Source of the DNA: Linum tenue | Lineage: Eukaryota > Streptophyta > Magnoliopsida > Malpighiales > Linaceae | Direction of reading: 5' to 3' | Length of the DNA: 64,000 nt | Assembly: GCA_946122785.1 (NCBI GenBank) | Contig: CAMGYJ010000006.1 | Span: 68,511,676-68,575,675 of the forward strand | Shown: positions 32,167-42,182 of the stretch, piece after piece | Numbering within the stretch: position 1 is the stretch's first letter | How the letters are laid out: the number at the start of each line of letters is the position of its first letter | Notes under the pieces: generated by a model | Database searches by the model: none | The model's input: only the letters and a program-made list of their open reading frames with translations | What the model was told of the DNA's origin: nothing | Translations under genes and position numbers: made by a program

Positions 32167-33995
32167 TGTTTTCCGGCGAGGAAAAAACTTGTGTTTGATT
32201 TCAATCAATGCACCTTTGACTTCTTGAACAACGATAATCAACACGGTTCACACCTCTCCGAACAATGTTCGAACGAGGGTGTTTGATGTTTTTGATGGTT
32301 TTTTGGTAACAAAGCTAAGTTAATTACACCTACTCCTATGGAGGTTCAGTGAGAGCTCCGAAAACTAAGGCTATGGCTAATTTGCAGAGAAAAGGATAAA
32401 GTTTGACATTGTGCGTCAAATGTTTGGTTGTGGAACCCTTTTCCCGTCTTCGTTTCTTCTATTTATAGCCACTAGGAGTAACTGCCTTGGTAACCGCATT
32501 GGTAACTGCTAGCCGGCTTGTTGCTCCAACCGCCTTAGAGACCCCTTTTTGTTGCCTTGATTGCCAATTGGTAACCGTTGTCTTGGTCTTCACCTCCATT
32601 GCCTTGGAGCTTCTTGACCCGTCTTGTTGACTGGTTGGTATCCATCGCCTTGGAGGCCCTTGTCCCATCTTGGGGTTGGTGGGTACTTGATGGCCTCGAT
32701 GTTGGGCCTGGTTGGTGTTAAGCCTTGTCGCCCTGTCATGACTGGATGGGGTTGAGGTTATTTGCCTTAGCCTCCATGATGAAGTCTTGATCACATCCTC
32801 GACATCCCTGATGGCTCCATGCTCCTCGTCTTGATAGCCACCTCGATGAACCGTCTTGATAGCTAGGCCATATTACCCTCCTAGGCAGGACGAGAATTTG
32901 GCCCCTTTACCCCCAGGTCTCCACACTTAGTCTTAGAGTGACTGTCATGGCACTAACATGTCATCTTGGTATCAAGCCAATCTTGTCGGCTTGAGACCCT
33001 TGCTACCAAGCCGACCCTGTCGGCATGGTCTCCATACTTAGTTTTTGGAATCTCATCTTGGTATCTTGCACTCGGCCAGCTTGGTACCCCGTTAGGGGCC
33101 ATCATGCCCATCTTGGGACTTAGTCTCCATATGGCCCCAAGGGGCTCTGTTTGATACCATTGTTGGCTTGACACCTGATGTCTTGCTATCAAGTCCGTCT
33201 TGCTTGGCCCCTTGTTGCCTGGCCATCAAGTCAGTCTCGCCGGCTTGATACCCTCTTGGGGTCATGGTACCCTGTCGCCTTGCTTGGCTGCCAAGCCTTA
33301 CTTGCCGGCTTGGCAGGGGTCTTGGTACCAAGGTTGTCTTTCCCGCCTGGTACCCCCTTACCTCCATACTTAGCCAAATTCCATGTCTTGGTATCAAGCC
33401 TGCTTTGTAGGCTTGATACCCCTTTTTGCTTCTATGTCAAAGTACCAAGCCCTGTCTTGCCGCCCCCATTGGCTTCATATGGCCTCCTATTTGGTACCAA
33501 GCGTTTGGCACCCCGTTGTGTCGCCCTGTTTCCAAGACTTAGTTTTTGGATGGCCTCCTATTTGGTGCCCGGCTGGGTACCCGGCCGTTTGGCACCCCGT
33601 TGTGTCGCCCTGTTTCCAAGACTTAGTTTTTGGAGGGCCTCCTATTTGGTGCCCGGCTGGGTACCCGGCCATTTGGCACCCCGTTGTGTCGTCTTGTTTC
33701 CAAGACTTTGGTACCCGATCGTTTGGCACCCCGTTGTGTCGTCTTGTTTCCAAGACTTAGTTTTTGGAGGCCAAATTTCCTACCAAGGGGTGAAGGCATC
33801 GTCCGGCTATGGGGGCCACGGAGATGGGTCGGCTACTGTATAGAGAAGAAGGGGTTTGGCCACTTAGGCCCAAAAACCCAAACCAACAAGGCCTAGCTAG
33901 CTCTTTTAATTATTAGTGTTGAGCTGGCCTTATAAATCACTACCACTACTTGAAAATAATCAATGTGGTATTGAGTGATTTTTTAGTGGTAAACA
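32167..33995 (-). repeat. 3' LTR (in element orientation) of the non-autonomous LTR element
   Basis: 1829 bp at a constant 4577-bp offset from its partner. Unusually GC-rich. The U3 part contains short palindromic CTTGGTACCAAG-type words and tandem repeats (see 33480-33765). Confidence 0.92.
33480..33765. repeat. ~85-bp tandem repeats inside the LTR
   Basis: The block TTTGGCACCCCGTTGTGTCG ... TTTCCAAGACTTAGTTTTTGG ... GGCCTCCTATTTGGTGCC recurs two to three times in full, with a shortened fourth copy. The same array recurs in the other LTR at 38057-38342. It lies upstream of the TATA box in element orientation, where enhancer repeats of LTRs often sit. It also creates spurious repetitive open frames. 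Confidence 0.88.
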
Positions 33996-34680
33996 AATGC
34001 CCCCAACTACTTAGTGCATAAGGTTTATGTACTAAGTAGTTTATATCAACTGAACCACTTAAAAATAATACTTATCTCGGCACCACTTTACTTAGCCAAA
34101 TTTTGGCTTTGATTACAAAGCCATGCACCCATAGCCTTTTATAGAATGCTAGGCCCCGGCAGAAGGAAGTAAAACTTAACTAGCTCAATTTCCTTTCCAT
34201 GTCATGGCTAGTTACTCAAGCCATGCTTTATCACTAGGGTATCATGCCATGTCTTACGGTGTGGGAGTCTTGGCATGCCGGCCACCATGATGGCCGCCCA
34301 ATATTGAACCCCTTGACACCTCACGTCCCAAAGAGAAGGGACATAAGGCTTGAGATACTTGCCAATTATTAATCGACATGTAGCATCCTATCCTCTTACG
34401 ACAAACAGGCCTACTTGGACAGGTGGCCTGGACAATAAAGGGTCTACACCGACAACGAATCACCTGCTCATGCCATGTAAATGGCATGGATCCATCCACC
34501 ACATGAGTGTGGCTTATCAGTTATGACCAGGTTCTCACATCACAAATCTAACTAAAACTTGACACTTCGACCTCGTATTTTTTAGCCATGATTGGCTTTT
34601 GATTTTTCTTTTCTCTTCTTTTTTTTACTAATATTATATTTATTTATTTATTTTAATATAGAAGAGAGTGACAAACGTCA

Positions 34681-36705
34681 CTAATATCCATGCCCTTTGG
34701 CACCCACCAACGTGCCAAAGGTGTACAACCACTGCCAAGTCCATGGGTTAAACCAGACCAACCATCCATACACTACTTGTCTTCCCTCCATTAAGGGAAA
34801 CAACTCATTCGCTGTTGGTTTCAAATTTTCCAACTTAATAATGGATGGCACCCTCTCAACTTGCCTTGTCTTAATGGGCTTGCAAGGGGTCCCATGATCC
34901 ACTGCCTTGGCCACCTTACTAGACATGTTGAGTTGATGTAGAACCCGATGTGTTTGTCTCGTCTTAGGTAGTGCACTAGACATTTTCAACTCCTTCGACT
35001 CATCAAAGGGGCCAAGAGTTGTCATCTGTCTTATTTTACCCAAACTAGGCACATGCTTACTCTTCCCATATGGTTGAGAAGATGGGTGTTTGGACTTACA
35101 GAGTTGACGACCACCCTTATGGCCAACTTGACTCTTTCTAAAACCCATGTCTTCATGGTTTTTACACTTAACACATAACAACCCTTGATTCTTTATAGGA
35201 CCATGAATGGTTGGTGTGTGTCGAGATGTCTTATTCATACCTTCTTGTTTGCCATTCATGTTTGGCATGCAATGGGTGGCTTTAGGCATGGACTTGCTTC
35301 CTCGTCCATCCCCTAACACCAACTCATACTTAGAAATTTTTTGAGTGGGTTGGGTGTGATGAACACTCCTAGACTTGTTCTCCACTCGTTTCTTCACTGT
35401 TGGTGACATGCCCCCCTTTCCACTGGTTGGAGACATGTCCCCCATAGCCTTGTTCATGGTTTTTGACGTGCCCCCTTTGCCAAACTCAACTACACTACCA
35501 TGCTTACTACAAGCATGTGTGGCTTGGGTTTGTTGTGGCTTCTTGGGTATGTGTATCTTTCTATTGTTTGTGGTTGATGATATGCCCCCTTGTCGACCCT
35601 TCATGGGTGGCATGCTACAAGGGGCCTCGCCTCCTTGTGCACTCTTTGACACGTTGTCAAAGTTATGAAAATCATAGGTGGCATGGGTAGGCAACACCCA
35701 CTTAAACTTGCCACTCACTCCATCCTTCATGTCTGATGACATGCCCCCCTGCCCACTGCATGGAGATGGAGATATGCCCCCCATGCCATCCTTAGGAAAC
35801 AAATATGGTGTTTTGTTGGACACACCATTTTGTTCACCTTTCTTGACATCAACTTGCCCCTCACCCTGACTCTTCATCTTCATCTTGTCAGGTGGTAGGC
35901 GTCCATGCACCTCTTCCTGCCCCCCTGGTGGTTTGCATCCACCAGATTGCTTAAGCATCGATGGCAACGAGGTTGGGCAAACTTGTGGTAGCACATCCAT
36001 AGCTAGTGACCCTCCACCAACTGTCATGTTCAAGAATGGTCTAGCCTCTGAGATAGTTTTTAGAGTAACTGTCTGCACAGGCGGCGGTTGCTTTACATGG
36101 GTGGTGAATGTTTTAGTAATATTCTTGTCATAACCGCCTTGTTGAAGAGGTGGTTGACTCATTGCCGGAGAAGGTAAGTTCCCTAACCGTGGCTGGGTAG
36201 TCCGGCCACCGGAGAACATGATACTTGTATACTCCGTAGCAATACTTGGTGGCGGATCTATACCATTTTTTGGTAAAGAAATTTCTCGCACCACTGGTTC
36301 TATAAAATATTTTTTAAGCTTATCCAAGCAATATGTATTTTCTGTAGTTGCTTCAATCAATTCATCCAAACGTCTATCTAACATAGAACTAAAAGAAGCA
36401 AGTTTTAGACTTGTCTGTTGTGAACTTCTAACAAGTCCATTCAAACTCTCTTTCATCAATCGACGGATCTCCACCATCACTTGACGGTTCTCCACCACCA
36501 TCTTGCAGTTATCATCCACCATTGAGCGGAGTGACATGGCAGTGGTGGTTACATCAACACAAGGCACCGCCGGTGGCAAGATCTCAATCATGCCATTGTT
36601 TCCGACAACACTTACTGTTGCTTGGCCAAATTTGAACTTGGCCGCCAACTCCTTCACAACTCCTGGTGAAATATCACCTTCCTGTTCTCTCAGTCGTGGA
36701 GCCAT
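34681..36705 (-). CDS. 674-aa protein of unknown function in the non-autonomous LTR element
   Basis: This is the only long ORF of the element and reads in element orientation, starting just inside the 5' LTR and primer site. The ATG at 36705 gives MAPRLREQEGDISPGVVKEL. The open frame extends 12 codons further upstream without a Met. Residues ~50-150 (MVDDNCKMVVENRQVMVEI ... MLDRRLDELIEATTEN) look helical and perhaps coiled-coil. The rest is long, basic and low in complexity, with repeated GG(M/I)S boxes (GGISPSP, GGMSSD, GGISST, GGMSPT). A CVKCKNH motif hints at a broken zinc site, but no CCHC knuckle is present. The C-terminus is aromatic (YGWLVWFNPWTWQWLYTFG). It may be a diverged gag-like protein that aids packaging, but I do not recognise the family. 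Confidence 0.6.
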   Translation of the reverse strand: MAPRLREQEGDISPGVVKELAAKFKFGQATVSVVGNNGMIEILPPAVPCVDVTTTAMSLRSMVDDNCKMVVENRQVMVEIRRLMKESLNGLVRSSQQTSLKLASFSSMLDRRLDELIEATTENTYCLDKLKKYFIEPVVREISLPKNGIDPPPSIATEYTSIMFSGGRTTQPRLGNLPSPAMSQPPLQQGGYDKNITKTFTTHVKQPPPVQTVTLKTISEARPFLNMTVGGGSLAMDVLPQVCPTSLPSMLKQSGGCKPPGGQEEVHGRLPPDKMKMKSQGEGQVDVKKGEQNGVSNKTPYLFPKDGMGGISPSPCSGQGGMSSDMKDGVSGKFKWVLPTHATYDFHNFDNVSKSAQGGEAPCSMPPMKGRQGGISSTTNNRKIHIPKKPQQTQATHACSKHGSVVEFGKGGTSKTMNKAMGDMSPTSGKGGMSPTVKKRVENKSRSVHHTQPTQKISKYELVLGDGRGSKSMPKATHCMPNMNGKQEGMNKTSRHTPTIHGPIKNQGLLCVKCKNHEDMGFRKSQVGHKGGRQLCKSKHPSSQPYGKSKHVPSLGKIRQMTTLGPFDESKELKMSSALPKTRQTHRVLHQLNMSSKVAKAVDHGTPCKPIKTRQVERVPSIIKLENLKPTANELFPLMEGRQVVYGWLVWFNPWTWQWLYTFGTLVGAKGHGY

Positions 36706-36743
36706 CAAATCAAACACACAGTGTCCCACCAGGTGTGCCAATT

Positions 36744-38572
36744 TGTTTTCCGGCGAGGAAAAAACTTGTGTTTGATTTCAATCAATGCACCTTTGACTTC
36801 TTGAACAACGATAATCAACACGGTTCACACCTCTCCGAACAATGTTCGAACGAGGGTGTTTGATGTTTTTGATGGTTTTTTGGTAACAAAGCTAAGTTAA
36901 TTACACCTACTCCTATGGAGGTTCAGTGAGAGCTCCGAAAACTAAGGCTATGGCTAATTTGCAGAGAAAAGGATAAAGTTTGACATTGTGCGTCAAATGT
37001 TTGGTTGTGGAACCCTTTTCCCGTCTTCGTTTCTTCTATTTATAGCCACTAGGAGTAACTTCCTTGGTAACCGCATTGGTAACTGCTAGCCGGCTTGTTG
37101 CTCCAACCGCCTTAGAGACCCCTTTTTGTTGCCTTGATTGCCAATTGGTAACCGTTGTCTTGGTCTTCACCTCCATTGCCTTGGAGCTTCTTGACCCGTC
37201 TTGTTGACTGGTTGGTATCCATCGCCTTGGAGGCCCTTGTCCCATCTTGGGGTTGGTGGGTACTTGATGGCCTCGATGTTGGGCCTGGTTGGTGTTAAGC
37301 CTTGTCGCCCTGTCATGACTGGATGGGGTTGAGGTTATTTGCCTTAGCCTCCATGATGAAGTCTTGATCACATCCTCGACATCCCTGATGGCTCCATGCT
37401 CCTCGTCTTGATAGCCACCTCGATGAACCGTCTTGATAGCTAGGCCATATTACCCTCCTAGGCAGGACGAGAATTTGGCCCCTTTACCCCCAGGTCTCCA
37501 CACTTAGTCTTAGAGTGACTGTCATGGCACTAACATGTCATCTTGGTATCAAGCCAATCTTGTCGGCTTGAGACCCTTGCTACCAAGCCGACCCTGTCGG
37601 CATGGTCTCCATACTTAGTTTTTGGAATCTCATCTTGGTATCTTGCACTCGGCCAGCTTGGTACCCCGTTAGGGGCCATCATGCCCATCTTGGGACTTAG
37701 TCTCCATATGGCCCCAAGGGGCTCTGTTTGATACCATTGTTGGCTTGACACCTGATGTCTTGCTATCAAGTCCGTCTTGCTTGGCCCCTTGTTGCCTGGC
37801 CATCAAGTCAGTCTCGCCGGCTTGATACCCTCTTGGGGTCATGGTACCCTGTCGCCTTGCTTGGCTGTCAAGCCTTACTTGCCGGCTTGGCAGGGGTCTT
37901 GGTACCAAGGTTGTCTTTCCCGCCTGGTACCCCCTTACCTCCATACTTAGCCAAATTCCATGTCTTGGTATCAAGCCTGCTTTGTAGGCTTGATACCCCT
38001 TTTTGCTTCTATGTCAAAGTACCAAGCCCTGTCTTGCCGCCCCCATTGGCTTCATATGGCCTCCTATTTGGTACCAAGCGTTTGGCACCCCGTTGTGTCG
38101 CCCTGTTTCCAAGACTTAGTTTTTGGATGGCCTCCTATTTGGTGCCCGGCTGGGTACCCGGCCGTTTGGCACCCCGTTGTGTCGCCCTGTTTCCAAGACT
38201 TAGTTTTTGGAGGGCCTCCTATTTGGTGCCCGGCTGGGTACCCGGCCATTTGGCACCCCGTTGTGTCGTCTTGTTTCCAAGACTTTGGTACCCGATCGTT
38301 TGGCACCCCGTTGTGTCGTCTTGTTTCCAAGACTTAGTTTTTGGAGGCCAAATTTCCTACCAAGGGGTGAAGGCATCGTCCGGCTATGGGGGCCACGGAG
38401 ATGGGTCGGCTACTGTATAGAGAAGAAGGGGTTTGGCCACTTAGGCCCAAAAACCCAAACCAACAAGGCCTAGCTAGCTCTTTTAATTATTAGTGTTGAG
38501 CTGGCCTTATAAATCACTACCACTACTTGAAAATAATCAATGTGGTATTGAGTGATTTTTTAGTGGTAAACA
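36744..38572 (-). repeat. 5' LTR (in element orientation) of the non-autonomous LTR element
   Basis: 1829 bp, nearly identical to 32167-33995, with TATAAATA on the minus strand at 37037-37044. The sequence just inside it, read on the minus strand, is AATTGGCACACCTGGTGGGA, a plausible TGG-starting primer-binding site whose tRNA I could not identify. Confidence 0.92.
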
Positions 38573-38822
38573 CGTACTTTTTCTCTTACTTAATATAAGA
38601 ATACGTGTGAATGTTAACATATTGGTTGTAGTTATTAAGAGAAATTAATATCCATGGATAACCGTGGATACCCGAAACCCGAATGGGTATGGGCATGGTT
38701 TTGATTTTCTACCCGTTTCACATGTGGGTATGGGTATGGGTAAAACCCGAAGTACTTTGGGTAGGGTAACGGATATGCACTATCCGCCCCCGACCCGACC
38801 CATTGCCATCCCTAAGACAAAG

Positions 38823-39242
38823 TTAAAGATACAATGAAATGAAATAGAAACAAAGCTTATTGAGAGCACAATCCAGAAACGTGAAACGAAATGAAACTTT
38901 TTCAGCATTCATGATTACATAAACAGGACATAACAAGCCACCAAATGGACGTCTTAATATTTTTCTGACCAAGGATCTGATGGCATGAATGTCCGCAACC
39001 TGCAGCAGCATCCGTAGCAGAATGGTTTAGGCATTAACTATTTGAGCGGGCCACTGAGATATAGTGGGCTGATCTCACATTAGCCCATTAATCATACTTG
39101 AGCGGTTGAGTCCAAATTCGTGGGATATATGAAGAAACGTCAGACAAAAACAAAATGATTCAGTCGCGTCTCCCATCCAAAAAGCCGAAGAAAGAATCAG
39201 TCACGTCATCGTTCTTCTGTGTCCATCGCTGCGAGACCCGCC
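38823..39242. other. Intergenic sequence upstream of the DNL zinc-finger gene
   Basis: No gene is assigned. The right part should hold the promoter and leader of the gene starting at 39243. Confidence 0.45.
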
Positions 39243-40240
39243 ATGGAAGCTCTGAGCTCCTCTGCCGCCACCATCGTCTCCTCTTCTTCATCTTCTTCCC
39301 TCTCCTTCTTCTCACAGAAGCGAAACAAGGATTCCGCCTGCCGATTCCTCCGATGCCACAATTCTTCCCCCAAAAGTAAGCTCCCTTCCCCCCTTTCCTT
39401 CTCTCCAACAAATCGATTCCTAGTTGGCAAGTTTCCATTTGATTCGAATTCCGTAATCGATTGATCCAGACGACGGAGACAACTCAGATCTGCGCTCGAG
39501 CTCCGATTCGAAAGACTCAAGCAGCATCGTCCCTTTCTTCAATCACAACGCCCTCTCCAAGGTCTCAAATCTCTATTCTGTTTTTTCTTTTCATTTCCTT
39601 GTATTCGGATTCTGATTTCGTGATTTTGGAGCTGATCCTTTGGTAAATTATAGTCCAATTTCAATCAGGATGACGCCATGGGATTGGTTCTCAGTGCGGC
39701 GTCGCTGAGGGGATGGACGACTGGTTCGGGAATGGAAGGGCCGCCGGCACCCGCTGGAGCTGAGGATGGATCCAATACGGAGAAGGTTTCTACCTTACCG
39801 TGGTCTCTCTTCACCAAGTCTCCTCGCCGGAGGATGCGTGTGGCTTTCACTTGCAACGTCTGCGGTCAACGCACAACCAGGGCGATCAACCCTCACGCCT
39901 ACACCGATGGCACCGTGTTTGTTCAGGTACGAACGAGAATTCGATTCTCTCGATGAAAATTGGTCGTCTGTGCTGCGGATTTCTTAGTATAGGGAATTGA
40001 TCATCATGAGAAGCTCTTGTTAATTGGTGTGCTTTGCTAATTTGGCAGTGCTGTGGATGCAATGTGTTTCATAAGCTGGTGGATAATCTGAACTTGTTTC
40101 ATGAGATGAAGTGTTATGTGAACCCGAGTTTCAAGTACAAGGACTCGAAATGGGATGGTGGTGTTTTTAGATTCTTCGATGTGGATGAAGATGAGGATGA
40201 TCACGATGGCGATGATGGCAATGTTTCGTTTCCGATCTAA
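39243..40240 (+). CDS. Plastid DNL-type zinc-finger protein (Zim17/HEP-like HSP70 escort), 224 aa, four exons
   Basis: Exons 39243-39375, 39470-39561, 39669-39926 and 40049-40240 join in frame across GT-AG introns. The N-terminus (MEALSSSAATIVSSSSSSSL) is Ser-rich and poor in acidic residues, like a chloroplast transit peptide. The zinc ribbon follows: CNVC at residues 137-140, RTTRAINPHAYTDGTVFVQ, CCGC with Cys162 and Cys165, then VFHKLVDNLNLF carrying the DNL signature at 173-175. The tail is acidic (DVDEDEDDHDGDD). Zim17/Tim15-type proteins keep organellar HSP70 soluble, and plastid members such as HEP2 act on stromal HSP70. The plastid location is inferred from the N-terminus. It could be mitochondrial. 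Confidence 0.9.
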
Positions 40241-41390
40241 AGGAAGGCTGGAGAAACCGGTGAGCGCTTTATATACTGTGTACATTCTGATACATACTAC
40301 CAGGTGTTTGTATATATGAAATGAAACCCTCTCTCTGTTCTGTTATTTATGGTGGTTCGGTCTGTTCCTTTGGGAATAATGCTATTACCTGCTGTTGGGA
40401 TTAGAGGCTAGTTCATGTTTATCAGGTGCTAAGCACGTCATCAGACCAATGTCTTGTTGTTCCATATGTAAAGTTTAGTGTCAAATCCCGGTTTCGTCAA
40501 TGAACTAGGCGATAATATACTGGTAATAGTCATTGGAGAGCATGGACTTGTGATATCTTGTATTCTTGCTTGTTTGGATGGTAGAAAATTTTCAGATATG
40601 GGAATAGGATTTTCACTTGCAGCATGGATGGTAGACTTTAGATGCTGTTATTTGTCAATACGCGATTATGTTCAGTTAGAGGGATGCTCTTGCTCTTGCT
40701 CTTGCTGTTTGATCAATGGCGGAAAAACCTATAGAATGTGATGAATGGCTTGGTATGTGCTTATAGCTGCACATCAGGTGAATATCGATGGATCGTTTCC
40801 TGGCGAGTTCATGCCTATTCAATAGGTAGCTGAAGGTCGAGATTGACTTCCCCCTTAGATGACTAAAGTACTGGCTGATTGTTTCTGGACGGACAAAGAG
40901 GACTGTGAGCGGCTAATCTCTAACCTTTCTCTAACTGCTCAAGGAGGAAGGCACATATCGAAGGCGATAAACATGGAAGATTTCTTCTACGACATAAATC
41001 AAAATGGATCGATCTATTCCTATACAGATTCATCCGAGTCTCCCCAGAATAATCTCTGTGGTCTGAGAAGAGCTATTGAGCTCTTCCCACTACTTCAATG
41101 GCGACTTGGAAGAAGCCGCCAGAACACGAATTGGCGCCTAGGGTACCGTCTATGAAACCGTTAGGTCCTCGAGTTTTCTAATCGTTTAGGGATCGGCGAG
41201 TTTCGTTGTCGGCAGAGTAACCCTGGACAACTTATGTATACTGATTTTGCTTGTTAGCTACAGCATCTGGTATGGATAAGATTACCTTTGACCCATTTTG
41301 ATGCCAAGCACTACATTGCTGAATGCTGGAGCCATCGTCAAATCTCCTCCTTTAATCCTCTCACAAAACTCGTAACTACACACCCCTGCC
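40241..41390 (+). other. Region between the zinc-finger gene and plastocyanin
   Basis: The left part is the 3' UTR of the zinc-finger gene. The interval 40859-41155 is an open frame of 98 codons without a recognised domain. No other gene is supported. Confidence 0.4.
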
Positions 41391-41400
41391 ACATCACACT

Positions 41401-41460
41401 GCCACGTCACAAACCAGGATCCTCAACCAGCCAATCAGAACATCTCTGATAAGATAAAAC
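41401..41460 (+). promoter_or_regulatory. Light-type promoter motifs upstream of plastocyanin
   Basis: Within 60 bp lie GCCACGTCAC (G-box/ACGT core, 41401-41410), CCAAT (41431-41435) and GATAAGATAA (I-box-like, 41448-41457). Paired G-box and I-box elements are typical of plant photosynthesis genes. A weak TATA-like TTATAT lies at 41574-41579. Confidence 0.6.
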
Positions 41461-41675
41461 CTCAATCTTTCCATTGCCCATTCCACATTCCATCCTCTCA
41501 TTCCAATCCCACAGGCCACAATCTACACCACACAAACCACCAAAAACCTTCAAACAATATCTCACCCCATCTCTTATATCTCACACATCTCATCCATTCC
41601 CTTCAATTTCTGCGGCCAAACTTCAGAACACAAAAGCCAGAAACCCAATTAACCTTCTCCTTTCTAGCTCCAGCC

Positions 41676-42182
41676 ATGGCCACCGTCACCTCAGCAGCCG
41701 TCGCCATCCCATCATTCACCGGCCTCAAGTCGGCCAAGGCCACCGCCGCAGCCACCACCACCGCCAGGGTCTCCGTCGCCGCAGCCCCGAAATTCGCCGG
41801 CGTCAGGGCCTCAATGAAGGACCTGGGCATCGCGGTGGCCGCCACGGCCGCCACCGCGATGCTGGCGGGCAACGCCATGGCCATCGACATCCTGCTCGGC
41901 AGCGACGACGGCTCGCTGGCCTTCGTCCCCAACAGCTTCACCGTCGCCGCCGGTGAGACCATCACGTTCAAGAACAACGCCGGGTTCCCCCACAACATCG
42001 TGTTCGACGAGGACGAGATCCCCAGCGGCGTGGACGCGTCCAAGATCTCGATGTCGGAGGAGGATCTGCTGAATGCGCCTGGGGAGACCTACAAGGTGGC
42101 CCTGACTGAGAAAGGAGAGTACACTTTCTACTGCTCTCCTCACCAGGGCGCCGGCATGGTTGGCAAGGTCACTGTTAACTGA
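41676..42182 (+). CDS. PETE: Plastocyanin, chloroplast precursor (168 aa)
   Basis: This blue-copper protein carries electrons from cytochrome f to photosystem I in the thylakoid lumen. The precursor has a bipartite transit peptide: a Ser/Thr/Ala-rich stromal part, then a lumen-targeting segment [15 protein letters not shown] ending AMA. Mature protein starts at Ile70 and is 99 residues, the usual length. Copper ligands in precursor numbering are His106 (FPHN), Cys153 and His156 (YCSPH), and Met161 (GAGMVG). The acidic patches DEDE and SEED used for docking are present, as in dicots. One exon, as usual for the family, with very GC-rich coding sequence. An AATAAA-type signal lies near 42426. 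Confidence 0.98.
   Translation: MATVTSAAVAIPSFTGLKSAKATAAATTTARVSVAAAPKFAGVRASMKDLGIAVAATAATAMLAGNAMAIDILLGSDDGSLAFVPNSFTVAAGETITFKNNAGFPHNIVFDEDEIPSGVDASKISMSEEDLLNAPGETYKVALTEKGEYTFYCSPHQGAGMVGKVTVN

Larger units (their letters stand above)
32167..38572 (-). mobile_element. Non-autonomous LTR retroelement (LARD/TR-GAG-like), 6406 bp
   Basis: Two 1829-bp direct repeats start TG and end CA and are flanked by CGTAC duplications. They enclose only 2748 bp with no protease, integrase or reverse transcriptase. Orientation is minus: a TATAAATA box reads on that strand in each LTR (32460-32467 and 37037-37044), a G-rich tract (TTGGGGGCATT) precedes the 32167-33995 LTR on that strand, and a TGG-starting primer-site-like sequence follows the other LTR. 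The only long ORF is in the same orientation. Few LTR differences were seen (for example at ~32,485/37,062 and ~33,289/37,866), so it is young and must be copied by enzymes supplied in trans. Confidence 0.9.
31851..38814. mobile_element. hAT-type non-autonomous element, copy B, split by an LTR element
   Basis: The ends TAGGGATGGCAA and TTGCCATCCCTA are perfect 12-bp inverted repeats with a perfect 8-bp TSD AGACAAAG at 31843-31850 and 38815-38822. Removing the nested 6406-bp LTR element and one 5-bp TSD leaves about 553 bp, a close relative of copy A (16986-25540). Confidence 0.93.

Noticed and set aside
33178..33843. 221-codon frame, with an exact second copy at 37755-38420
   Set aside because: Lies in the LTR tandem repeats and is duplicated because LTRs are duplicated. 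The repeated translation (PRCVALFPRLSFW) is an artefact of the DNA repeat.
38823..39011. Minus-strand frame that could be a terminal exon broken by the hAT insertion
   Set aside because: No partner exons on the minus strand to the right, where a plus-strand gene begins at 39243, and no domain.
40859..41155. 98-codon frame between the zinc-finger gene and plastocyanin
   Set aside because: No recognised domain, no splice partners and no promoter assigned. Left as unannotated sequence.
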